Positions 19,840 through 30,209 of a DNA stretch of 64,000 bases are shown here, one piece after another. Each line of letters opens with the position of its first letter. Position 1 is the stretch's first letter. The DNA comes from Rhizoctonia solani (taxonomy: Eukaryota; Basidiomycota; Agaricomycetes; Cantharellales; Ceratobasidiaceae). A program made the translations under genes and the position numbers. The DNA lies in the NCBI RefSeq assembly GCF_016906535.1, contig NC_057376.1, positions 186,001 through 250,000 of the forward strand, given 5' to 3'. A model generated the notes under the pieces. It ran no database searches. It was given only the letters and a program-made list of their open reading frames with translations, and was not told the origin of the DNA.

Positions 19840-21470
19840 TCAGTTTGGCCACCAATTCTTGATATAAGCAATATGACTCTCACATAGGTTCGGTCCAGCT
19901 GAGAAATTTCTGTGACGCCGAGGAGCATCATAGTAGTAGTTAACTCTCTCTTGAGCAAGCTGAAGAACTTCTCAACGCCCTCCACGCCCCACGCATTGGA
20001 GAACACGGCCCTAAAACCTTATAAGTTCGGATCACATAGAACGAACGAGAAGTATACGTACGATCGACCAATGCCAACTGCTTTCACGCCGAGTGCGAGC
20101 AGTTTGGCAATGTCGGTTCCATGACGAACTCCTCCATCTGCGTAGACCTCCATGCTTGCAAGCACCTCAGGGGCGTTCTTGTGGATATCAAGGATAATCT
20201 CAACGGCAGTAGGAGCGGTGTCGATGAGACGACCCCCGTGGTTGCTGATGTATACGGCTTTGAAGCCAAGATCGAGGCACCTCTTGGCATCTTCCCACGA
20301 AATTATACCTTTTGGTACAATAGGAAGCTTGGTTAACTTTTGGAGTTCAGCAGCAGTCTGGAGCTGATCACGGATTATGATATCAGAAAACATCCAACGC
20401 GGCATAACAAAACTTACACTACGGTCGGTCGAGTATGTACCACTGTATTAATACAACATTATTTGGTCAATTGACATCTATTGTATTTCAATGGGAAATA
20501 GCCGCACCTGCTATCAGGAGCCCCCTCTCTGAGTGCGCGTGTGCGGACTCCCTGAACCGTAGGGTTATCCAGTGTCAAAAAGATGGCCTTGTAGCCTGAT
20601 GCCTCGGCCTCAGCAAAATCATTGAGAAGTCTGGTGCGATTGGCCCAAGGGTAAATCTATGGTTAGTTGAATTAAGTTTATGCATATTATAAGAATAAAG
20701 AGAAGAGGGTTACTTGTCTGAATAGGGTCTGATTGCTCAACCTGACGCCGGCCATTTCGGCGGTCGACTTGCTAGACAATATACTGGGCTATTCACAAGA
20801 TCCATCAGGTCTGCTAAACTCATACAGGTAGTCACCCTTATCTTACCACATAGAGCGCTCCTTGGTTCCCTGCTCCCCGAACGAGGTTCAGTTCGCCGTT
20901 CTCGGGGTCAGTGAAGCTGGAATATCCAGCAGGAGCGATAAAGAACGGAACAGAGAACTTGGTTCCCAAGATAGTTTGCCTTGATATTAATGGGTCAATT
21001 ATATGCAACAAATTGAGTAGGACAACGCGGACTAACTCTGTGCTGACGTTGGCGACGTTGCGGCCATGGGATTGGTGAGGCCGGAGTTTAACGTACTTCC
21101 AGATGTCAAGGTTCGCATGATATGCTGCAGAGTTGTTAAGCTTTGCACGGATCCAGTGGGTGATTTGAACTCACTGAGCTCGTCCAAAGAGCCGGTACGA
21201 ATGTAAGCTATCGCGAACAGTTATTTTGACTACACGCCTTCCTATGTCTGTTCACCTACCATACTGAGTCGTGCCCAAATAATTTTTAACCGCCAATTGC
21301 ATGTCATGGAGATTATAGATATCAGCCAGTGGTGGCCTAACGCCAGTGACCCAGGACGACGTGTTGAGGCCAGAGTCTGGGAGGCCCTCAGTATCCAAGA
21401 CCACAGCAGCAGTCAAGGACGAGTAGAGAGCAGCAGCAACTGCACTGTTGACTAGATAGTTGGATCGCAT
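19840..21470 (-). CDS. FMN-dependent alpha-hydroxyacid dehydrogenase/oxidase with signal peptide
   Basis: A 394-residue member of the glycolate/lactate oxidase family (FMN-binding TIM barrel) that oxidises L-2-hydroxyacids to 2-oxoacids. Exons on the minus strand: 21470-21260, 21207-21175, 21124-21037, 20979-20847, 20788-20714, 20656-20508, 20412-20062, 20010-19884, 19857-19840 (1185 nt, divisible by three). Motifs: VPFFIAPAG, NLVRGAGNQGALYV, LTLDNPTVQGVR, LPIVPKGI, the active-site SNHGGR with the catalytic His, YADGGVRHGTDIAKLLALG, GIGRS, and NAWGVEGVEK. The start at 21470 gives a hydrophobic N-terminus (NSAVAAALYSSLTAAVV) that looks like a signal peptide, unusual for a family that is mostly peroxisomal or mitochondrial. 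The canonical Gln-Leu-Asp after the active-site Arg is Leu-Ile-Asp. Confidence 0.85.
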
Positions 21471-22099
21471 TGTTAATGGCGGGGTGACAAGGAATGTATC
21501 AGTGAGGTGGAGCAAAATAGGAAAGGTTTGGGATGAGACCTGTGACAACTCTACCACTCTTTATACGATATGGCGCCAGCCTGGCAAGCTTTTTTCCGCC
21601 TTTGATTCAACGATTTCCCTGGATCTCGCCGACATACCAGCGCATAACGCCAACTATCCAGAATTTGAGATTATGCGGAGTCTGGGCAGCTAGAATCAAG
21701 CGTACCCAAGCCAACTGTGTGCTCATGCGGGTATATTTTCAAATTCCGGATAATATGGCTCACGACACAATGAGAACTTGATGATGTAGAATTTAGGTGC
21801 ATCAATACCATACGCACAACAAACATATATGGAAGATTCAGGGCTCAGTGGAGTGCTTGGCGATCGTGATCGCATGCAATAAGGTGATCATAGATTACCC
21901 GGGCTGGGAATCCAGTCACGTAAATAGTTCCTGCTATCTACCAAACCATTTAAGAAGCCTTCGCGTTCATCGGGAGCTTCGGAACACTGTTCGTTCCTTC
22001 CGATAATCTCACATTCCAATTGGACCTCTTTTTATTCAGACTCCTGGTACACACACAAAAATACAACTCTGTTTCAGAAGAAACACTGTCAGCGCAATC
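21471..22099. other. promoter/intergenic region
   Basis: Upstream of the FMN dehydrogenase (to the left) and downstream of the membrane-protein gene on the same strand (to the right). Short ORFs here have no recognisable content. Confidence 0.35.
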
Positions 22100-22755
22100 C
22101 TACGTGGGGAAGATTTCGCATGCGTGGTATTCGAATAATGTGCATTTCACGAGATAACCAAATATCGGCCTCATGGTTGCCGCAAAACCGGTAGCTACGC
22201 ATAGATAAAGATTGGCGCGAGTAACAGCAAGAGCAAATTGATATGACGCGTTTAGATAAATAAGCTGTTTGCCTGTGTTCATCAGCCAAGTGATATAACC
22301 TAAGCTAATATAAATGACGATATGTGGCGCCATTCCTTTATATTCAATCGAGCTGCTGATATCCACATATCCAACATTAGTCATACTTATCATAAGTTGG
22401 TATTCTTGAGGCTCAGGACGCGTCACCGAAACAGGTTTCCCAGCAAACCCCACGAATGAGCTTGAGTCACTAAATTTTGACTTAAGCGAGATTGAGCAGG
22501 AAGTTTGATTAGACATGACGCCGAAATTGTTCAGCATGCTTCCTGACGAGAGCTGACAACCACAAAATGACTAAATACAAGTTTATCTACCATGACGGAT
22601 TGGGGAAGAAATGAAGTGAAGTGACATACTTGAAATGTCTCTGTATAGCCATGACGCCATTGTTCTACACGCTTTTCTTCGTATCGGTTTCCGATTTTAA
22701 CGATCATTTGATAGAGATTCGATGCGATGACGAGCAAGAGTAAACAATACTTCAA
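22100..22755 (-). CDS. hypothetical small membrane/secreted protein, two exons
   Basis: Two frames join across an excellent intron: exon 1 22755-22630 (126 nt), intron with GTATGT donor and TTTAG acceptor, exon 2 22570-22100 (471 nt), giving 198 residues. The N-terminus (MKYCLLLLVIASNLYQ) is a signal peptide or membrane anchor. Further hydrophobic stretches (HIVIYISLGYITWLM and FALAVTRANLYLCVATGFAATM) lie in the C-terminal half. The middle is polar and Ser-rich with Cys residues (SFCGCQLSSGS). I do not recognise the family. It may instead be the remnant of a larger polytopic protein. Confidence 0.42.
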
Positions 22756-25551
22756 TTAACGGGCCATTACCGAAGGCCGGAGGAGTGGATCGTGTTTATG
22801 AATTGAATATCGTGAATGTTAAGGCCGTGTTGCAGTAACCCCAGTTAGGACCTTGTTTGCAGGAACCGTTTGTCGGTATTAGTAGGACTCGTGATTATAA
22901 GCTCATGTCCTCATGTACAACCTAACATTTTGTGTAGCATGCGGTTGTATCCACGGGATCATCGATCAATTTGGCTTGGCTTATAGCGAATTACCCAACT
23001 ATATCTACTTTGCTTTACCTTCCGGATATCTACGCTATTATCAAGAGGTTGATATCGACTTGAATTATTGCTGCTTAAAAGTGCACCAAGTAATACTTCT
23101 AATATGTGCATGTTTACCCAACCTGTACAACTCAGAAGCTGACTCGAATCGGGGAGGTAACAGCAAAACTGAATCGAGGAATATCTAGTAATTTCACCTC
23201 ACGAATGGACATATGCATCACCGCCAAGGCTCACCAGTGTGGATATTCAGGGATTAAAGGGGAAATTATCACCATGTGGGTATGAAATCGGTTTCTTTCG
23301 TGTGTCAGCCATTTGCAACTTGAATTGAATCGTCATTATGAACAGCTTCGTTTTCTGACTATAACATAAAAATCTTCAAAACCTAACTGCCAAAGAAGCC
23401 CGCTGTGCAACCAGGAGATAGGTATGTCCTTCAACGCTACGCATGTGCATTGAAGCTAGGTACTCCAGCGAACCCGATATGTCAGCTCACCTTAGCATCC
23501 TATCTTAACCATGTGCCTCGTCGCTGCTTATTTGTGTAGATGACATGAATTGTCTGTTTGTTAAACTGGCTACGGCTATTCCGATGCCGCCCGTAAATCA
23601 CTGCTCTCTCGCCAGGGTGAGGTCAGAGCGAGCTTCCAACTGCAGATTTTTATCGAACTAACCCCGTTTAGAGGCTAATGTAACTTTGTTATAGTATCAG
23701 TCGGAGTATTTACGTAGGTATACCTTACTGTGTTCAGTTTGTCAGCTCTGTTGCCAGCAAGACAAAAGCTGGAGGTCAGGATACGCCAACACAGGGCACA
23801 GGCTAATGATAAATAATCGATACCATCCCCAGGAAAAGCGGTAGAAACTAGGTCATTCGAGAGGCAAATGTTGTGTGAACTTGATGTAGGGCTCCATAAA
23901 CCGACCCTCGCTGACGCTGATCAGGCACAGACTCACCGGACTGAGCCAATCCGAGCCAAGGCTAGCCAAAGTCCAGACTTCATTTGTTTCAAGAGATACA
24001 TGGTTATCTCGGCTTGAAGGGTCGGGCCGAGATCTAACCTGTCATACCATGTGGGTTGGATGTCAAGAAGTCGTGCAGAGATAAGATTACTGGGAGATTG
24101 ATCTGGATTCGAGGATAGTCTTGCTCTAAGTTATTAGGCTTTTGATGGTACACTTAATCCGATAATACCCATATATCTCAACTTTTGTTCACGATAAACT
24201 GAGCTCACTCCAACTCTGTAAGGCTTTCAATCCCCTAAATGATCACGCCCTTACCCACTCAGATACAATCCCCTCCTTTTTTCATCGTGTTGAGTTCTAC
24301 GCCAACTACAGCACCGTTGCTTTTTCTAATGTCTGAGTAGCGTAGCTATGCGTATCAACTGTAAGTTTCCTCAATTCATATCACCTCATCCCTCAGTGGC
24401 AACCAAAATCTAGTCGCGAAATCGTCATGTTGTCAGCAACCATTTTCGAATAATTTCGGCATACATGTTTGTCTCCATGGCAAGTTTGCATAGTTTAACC
24501 TGGCGAGCGAAAATCTCACGCTAAACCTTTCTAGCCTCACAATATTGATAAAATTTTGGAACGCTGTAGCTGTATGCCCACATACATCTGGACTTACAAA
24601 TTCCCAACCTAAATATGCCACACGTATACTTTCAGCAATAACAACAACAACATACAGATTCTGGGTAGTATACAACATGATCGGCACGTCGTGATATATG
24701 CTATCAATACTCCTTGGTTAGTCGTGGGTAGTCCAGTAACGCTAGTCATCATTGGAGTACCAGCATAATAATAATGGTGCTAACTTTCTGCACGGTGCAT
24801 CCTGGATCAACTTAGCGTTCAGTGCCTGAAACACATAGGGTAGCTGATATTACAACTGTGCTTGATATTGACTGTAGGGCTAATTTCTTAATTTTCTTTT
24901 CTGACAAACACAGATAGTTCGTTGGCGAACTGTAGTTGGGCCGCCAGTGAGTGTTTGTCATTGACGGGAAGGCTGAAGTGCCGGCCGCGATGTAGTTCCT
25001 CGTTTGGAATTGATGTAATTGCTGCCGGCAAATGAGTAGAAATGTGTCATGATTTGAAGGGACATTGGCTAGGCACAGTCATGAGCACAGTTGATGATAG
25101 CTATGGCTGGCTATGTCCGGAACATGCCAGCAACTCATATACCCTATCTAGTCGACGGTGCAGAAATAAATGCTCTGCAGATTGCCCAGATTGAGCGACT
25201 TCAGGTCTTGAGCTTGGGTAGTGGGTAGAGTCGGGGCGATGAGCGGGCCGGTGGTCTCGGCTAGGGTTCGCATCATGCGGGCACCGCACGTGATGCGGAA
25301 GCATGCATGTGCTCACGTGGGAGCCGGAGAAGTTATGGGGAGAAAACCGAACTTGACCTGTGAACGACGGCGACGAGCTCTCGTACAGTGTCAGTTGTGC
25401 TCTGACTGTACTCTTTTCGGCTGTGCTCATCGCTCTGTTCTGGATTTGACTGAAATACCGACCCACCGACACTCGCTTATATCACCCGCGAAGCCTCGCA
25501 ACCGATCCTCTCTTTTCGCAAACTTCTAACGGCTCCATTCTGCCAGCAACC
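22756..25551. other. gene-poor interval of about 2.8 kb
   Basis: No ORF longer than about 125 codons, no splice-joinable coding frame and no recognisable domain. The last few hundred bases precede the Ser/Thr-rich membrane protein and are GC-richer, presumably its promoter. It contains the second copy (about 24001) of an 18-bp string also seen near 19446. Confidence 0.45.
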
Positions 25552-27577
25552 ATGTCTCCTGTATTCAACGACAAGTTCGATATGTTGATGAATATCAAGC
25601 GGCAGGAGACTACGGCCACCGGTGAGCAACAAAATCAATACAAAGGAAATGCGTGCTGATTTGTAGTGTCAACTGACTCCTCAACAACATTGACGATCTC
25701 GACGCCCACTTCTGCAACGATCTCCACCCCGACTACGACCTCGACGCCCTCATCTACGCCTACCACTTCTGTATTGACGCCTTCAGGGTATGTGATCTAC
25801 GCTGTCCACCCCGCATGTACCTCATCCTTCTGTATTCAGACCTAATTCAAATACAAGCACTGCTCTGCCCACTTCGACTGCAGTCCCGACTTTAACTCCA
25901 ACTGTTACTCCAACCCTTCCTACTCCCACTCCAACCCCTACCCCTACTCCAACCCCCACTCCTACTCCTACTCCTACTCCGACTCCTACCCCCACACCTA
26001 CACCTACCCCTACACAGACACCGCCGACAACTTCGCAGGTTCCGACGACCACGAGTGTAATCGTCTCGACATCTTCCTCTCCTTCCACATCGTCGGTCCC
26101 GCCAACGACATCTTCGGCGCCAGTCACCACTTCGTCTCCGGTCTTGAGCACTTCCGATCCCTTGACATCGACTACTAGCTCGGCAATCCCGGTCAGCACA
26201 ACAACCGTACTTGCGCCTACAACCGCTCCATCCACTTCGGCCGCCCCAGTGCCAACTACCAATGTCACTCCCACAACAACAACCCGGCCGACGACTACTT
26301 CGGCGCCGCCTTCAAGTGTTTCCTCGCGCACCACAGTCTTCGTGTCTACAAGTGGAGATCAACTCGTTACTGTTACAGCGGTTGTCGGGCCAAGCGGAAC
26401 CGTAGCCGCTGCGGCTCCCAAGAAAGGGTATGTCCTGTGCTCGGCAATCTATTTTTGCCAATTCACGTTCACTATAGGTTCTTCGATAATACCGGCGCTG
26501 TCGTTGGTGTTTTCGTGGTCGTCGGCGTAGTGGCCATGATCCTTCTCGTCTTGATCGCCACCGTCTTCATCCGCCGCCGAAAGGCCAAACAGTTCGACCT
26601 CGACGTCCAAGAAGCCGCTCGTGAGGCTGCCAGAGTACAAGCTCCCATCGACGATGATGACGACTACAACACCAGCTATAATACTCACACAAGCAAACCT
26701 TTGAGCGCCGAGCGTGGATATGGCTATGGATCGACTGCTCCTACCAGTTGGGATCAGTATCCCCGAGGCACAGCTGCTGGGGGATATGAAATGCAACATC
26801 GTCGGACGAGCACAGGCACTGCTCCTGGTGTGGCTGGGTTCGGTGCTGGTGAAGGATTTGCTCGGTCGGTTGGAGTCGATCAACAACAAGGATACGGACA
26901 ACAACAGGGTTATAACCAAGGCTACAACCAGTCATATGGACAAGCTTACAGCCAACAGGGATATCCCCAGGATAGTTATAACACAGGCTACGGACAAGGA
27001 TATGGCGCGAACCAGCAGGGTTACAACAACGCAAGTTATAATAATACATCACCACCACGGAGCTATGCTCTGGCCCAGGAACAACCAGCACAGGGTGGTC
27101 GTGCCCCCGTGCACGCGCAAATGATGATGCCTGAGGCTACGCGACACAGTTACAACAGCGTTGGAGCGTTTAGGCAGAGTCCTTCGTACGGGGAGGCTCA
27201 TCCAGGTGAACAAGTTCAATACGCGCATGCGGAGCTGGAGTCTTCAGGGCAAGATGGTCGGTACCCTGTCGCCCCCAGGATCTCCGAAGACGCCTACGGC
27301 GGATATTTGCCGTATGACGAGCCGGGGCCAAGCACGAGCCAAGCCCAGTCACATTCAACCAACCCCCCTGCTTATGTTGCTGGGCCAAGCAACGCAGGTG
27401 CCATAGGGGATCAAAAAGTTGGAAGAGCCCCCAGTGGAAGAAGCCATGAGACGAGGTACTCCCAGGAGGATGACGAAAGTGATGATGAACCGACGAGGAG
27501 GGTTCTCAAGGTTAGTTTCAAATTCACTCCGGATCTCAACCAGCATTGACGGCGTTGAGCAGGTCGCAAACGAGTGA
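25552..27577 (+). CDS. single-pass membrane protein with Ser/Thr/Pro-rich ectodomain and Gln/Tyr/Gly-rich tail
   Basis: 608 residues in five exons: 25552-25621, 25667-25787, 25840-26427, 26478-27510, 27563-27577. A short N-terminal segment is followed by a long Ser/Thr/Pro mucin-like region containing a Pro-Thr dipeptide array (about 25890-26020), then Ser/Thr clusters. Next come one strong transmembrane helix (AVVGVFVVVGVVAMILLVLIA), a stop-transfer cluster RRRK, and a cytoplasmic tail of about 320 residues rich in Gln, Tyr, Gly and Asn (repeats such as QQGYGQQQGYNQGYN). The last exon supplies the end VANE. The topology resembles fungal cell-wall stress sensors (Wsc/Mid2 style), but no WSC domain is present; a sensor role is inference. 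No clear signal peptide precedes the ectodomain, which is odd. Confidence 0.75.
25890..26020 (+). repeat. hexanucleotide-type minisatellite encoding Pro-Thr repeats
   Basis: Near-perfect CCNACN units on the plus strand, translated as alternating Pro and Thr inside the membrane-protein ectodomain. The reverse frame gives a spurious Gly-Val ORF. Confidence 0.85.
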
Positions 27578-28403
27578 CGAGTTACTGCTCTTGCCCTGAC
27601 AAAATTTGTACTCGTACGACGCTTGTTTGCCCTATACCTTCCTTGTTATACCTGTCTTTGACCTTGTCTTTCGTTTTCGGGCCCAATAAACTTGTTTGAT
27701 TTTGTTTCTAATTGAGCTCGTGTTTATTTCCCTGTGCTGATTTATAGTTGTAATTTACCTATATGCAGCCTCTGCCTCTGCTCTGCTCCTACTTCCCTTT
27801 TCTGCGGCTAGCTCATGTCGCTGTACGGACTCCGTGCCCGCCTGCACCTTTTCACTTTGGATCTTTCGTTGTTGTTATTCCGTTGTGTTTTTTGTCTTAA
27901 TGCTTACTTTGTGTGTATTCTATGTATGTACACGCTCCGGTATGCCAATTTGGGGTTTAAGGTTGTTTCAAATCTTGGTCTGCGCTCCAGAATAGACCAC
28001 GCAGTACTCAGCAGGTATGCATGGAGAATTAGTACCCAACAGTAGCAATTGAAAACTGGTGATGAAATGCCGAAACATTGTCAATGAACAAGAGTCCTAG
28101 AGAAGTATTACGTAATACGTTTCCTGATGTGGTGGAATATACGACCTATTCGAGGTATCGATCAAAGCGACCAACCGCAAGAACGAAGGCGAATAAAGGG
28201 CAGGCACGGTCATCGTGACAAGGGATGATATCTAGGACTAACCTCGTGTCTGAGATTTAGATTTTGTTTGATTTCCAAGGCTGGTTGTATGCTCGGCGCA
28301 ATTTCCTAGCAACTTGGCACTTGGCAGGCTGGGCCGGTGTTCAAAAAGACCACGCGCTCCTACACGTTACTTCAGTTTCGCTTTCTTTTCTCCTTCACCT
28401 ACC
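27578..28403. other. intergenic region
   Basis: 3' flank of the membrane-protein gene, with a possible AATAAA polyadenylation signal near 27686, and the promoter of the next gene, with a CT-rich stretch just before 28404. No further gene is supported. Confidence 0.4.
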
Positions 28404-29750
28404 ATGATTTCCAAGGCTGCTGTTCTCGTTGGTGCCACCTTGGCCGTTACTTCTGCCTTTGCGCAGGAGCCATTCACTCCTCTCGCTGAGAAGCGATTCG
28501 AGTACACCGCTCTGGTTAGTTGAACACAACTAGATTTTTGTTTCTATGCGCTAATATGCTAAACGTAACTATAGCCTTACAAGGCCGATACTGGCACTGG
28601 CGAGCGTGGTACTCAGTTCGGTTATAACATCTGCAACTCGACCACCGAGGGACAGAACTCGCTCTGCCAAACCTCGATGATCAACTCGATCGATGGTGAG
28701 TGTGTGCCGAGTCTGGCTCAGCATTACGTTTCTCATACGTCATTTAGACTTTTGCTTATGGGGACCGCCCGAGCCTAATTCCCTCATTGGGGACACTGAA
28801 GGTGAAGCTGTTGCTTGGTGCACCAAGCCTGGTCGTGGTACCCGCCTTATCCCGGCTGGTGCTTTGACAGGTGTTCAGTTTATGAGGACTCCTTCCTATG
28901 TTCAGGTAGGCGTTTTGCCCTACAAGTGCATATTGTATCAGCCATGCTGACCTGATTGGTCAATCAGGTCACCGGTCGTATCAGGCAAGAGTTGATCAAC
29001 ATTGAGAAGAATGATTCTGGAGGAGAGATGGACCCACACGGAGCTGATCGACGTGGTAACCCTCTTGGTGGATTGTTGTTCTCAAACGCGTTCCCCAGCA
29101 ACAATGGCAACAACAATACTTACCAGCAAGTAGTCGAATGGCACAAGTAAGCCCTTCTGCTTGATCATCCTTAAGCGGCTTCTGAGTTGATCTCATTTTT
29201 TAGCTTCATGGGAGAAGGACTCTTCTGTCTCAAGGCATGCGACCCCACAGACCCCAATGACGACAGGTACTGCGAACACATCTACGATCGTATTGGTTGC
29301 TGGCGTAACGCCCCCGCCGCATACGTTGACGGCGCTTTCGAGTCGTGTGAAGGAGAGAATCAGGACTTCCCCGGTATTTATACGGATTCGGCTGGCGTTG
29401 TTCAGACATACAGCCAACCCCCCGAGTCGCTCGGCCCGATTACAACCGTCCCTTATGACCCTAAGATCCCTGCATCGTCCAACTGCGTTACCTTCCAGAG
29501 TGCTGCGCTCTACACTGGGCTACCCGGTGCAGCCACCCCCTCTAGCAGTGCAGTAACGACCAGTGCCCCTGCCGTTACTGGTAACGGTGCTGGGACACGT
29601 GCCGGTGGGACTCCCGCATCCACAACACCTACCGGCGGTGCCAATGTTGGCGCATCGACTAGCGGTGCCGTAGGCTCCTCTGGTTTCACTTTCCTCGCTA
29701 CTGCCTCTGTCGCTTTCTCCGCTCTCGTTGGCGCTCTCGCCGTCCTTTAA
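28404..29750 (+). CDS. secreted, probably GPI-anchored macrofage-activating-glycoprotein-like protein
   Basis: 371 residues in five exons: 28404-28514, 28575-28695, 28748-28905, 28968-29146, 29204-29750. There is a signal peptide with an AFAQ cleavage site near residue 20, followed by a basidiomycete-conserved ectodomain with many Cys: GYNICNSTTEG, LCQTSMINSIDDFCLWGPPEPN, VAWCTKPGRGTRLIPAGAL, EMDPHGADRRGNPLGG, FCLKACDPTDPND, YCEHIYDRIGC. A Ser/Thr/Gly-rich region and a hydrophobic C-terminus (FLATASVAFSALVGALAVL) complete a GPI-attachment pattern. Databases call this family macrofage activating glycoprotein; its cellular role is not known to me. Expected location: cell wall or plasma-membrane outer face. 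Confidence 0.82.
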
Positions 29751-30209
29751 AATGGGTTCCACCAGTTGTATATTTCTCTGTTCCTCATTGACAATTGTCT
29801 CTTTTTATTGGCCTCGAACACTTTAGTACATCTTCTCGATGAACTTAACCCACACTCTCTTAGATGGTTCTTTTGTATGCAGCCTGAACATTGCGGTCTG
29901 GTTGTCTCGTCTCTTGTCATCTGGTAGCAATCTGTCTTTTTAATATATCATCACTCGACTCATACCCGATTTGTCTTGGGATATTTAATCAACGACTTAT
30001 GGACAAGTTTGATTAAAATTATTGGTTTACTTTATCTGTGCGTACGACCACCAGAACGCATATATTACCGAAAGGATTTCCGTGGTGACGATGAGTGTTA
30101 CAATAACAAAAGTTTAAATTTGTAACACGAAACTGAAGATCCTCCACAACAGAAGCCACGGGGCTTGACTCGACCACAACATTCATTCTCCCAAACACGC
30201 TCGTTCACA
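29751..30209. other. intergenic region
   Basis: 3' flank of the glycoprotein gene and promoter of the XPF-like gene. No coding sequence is supported. Confidence 0.4.

Noticed and set aside
19440..24020. 18-bp string TGGTTATCTCGGCTTGAA found twice (about 19446 and 24001)
   Set aside because: Too short and too few copies to call a repeat family. The surrounding sequence does not match.
25101..25529. Overlapping ORFs of about 100-120 codons on both strands upstream of the membrane-protein gene
   Set aside because: Mutually overlapping and without domain content; likely promoter DNA with high GC.
25822..26334. Minus-strand frame encoding a Gly-Val repeat protein
   Set aside because: It is the reverse reading of the CCNACN repeat that encodes Pro-Thr in the membrane protein; no introns, no start context and no other features.
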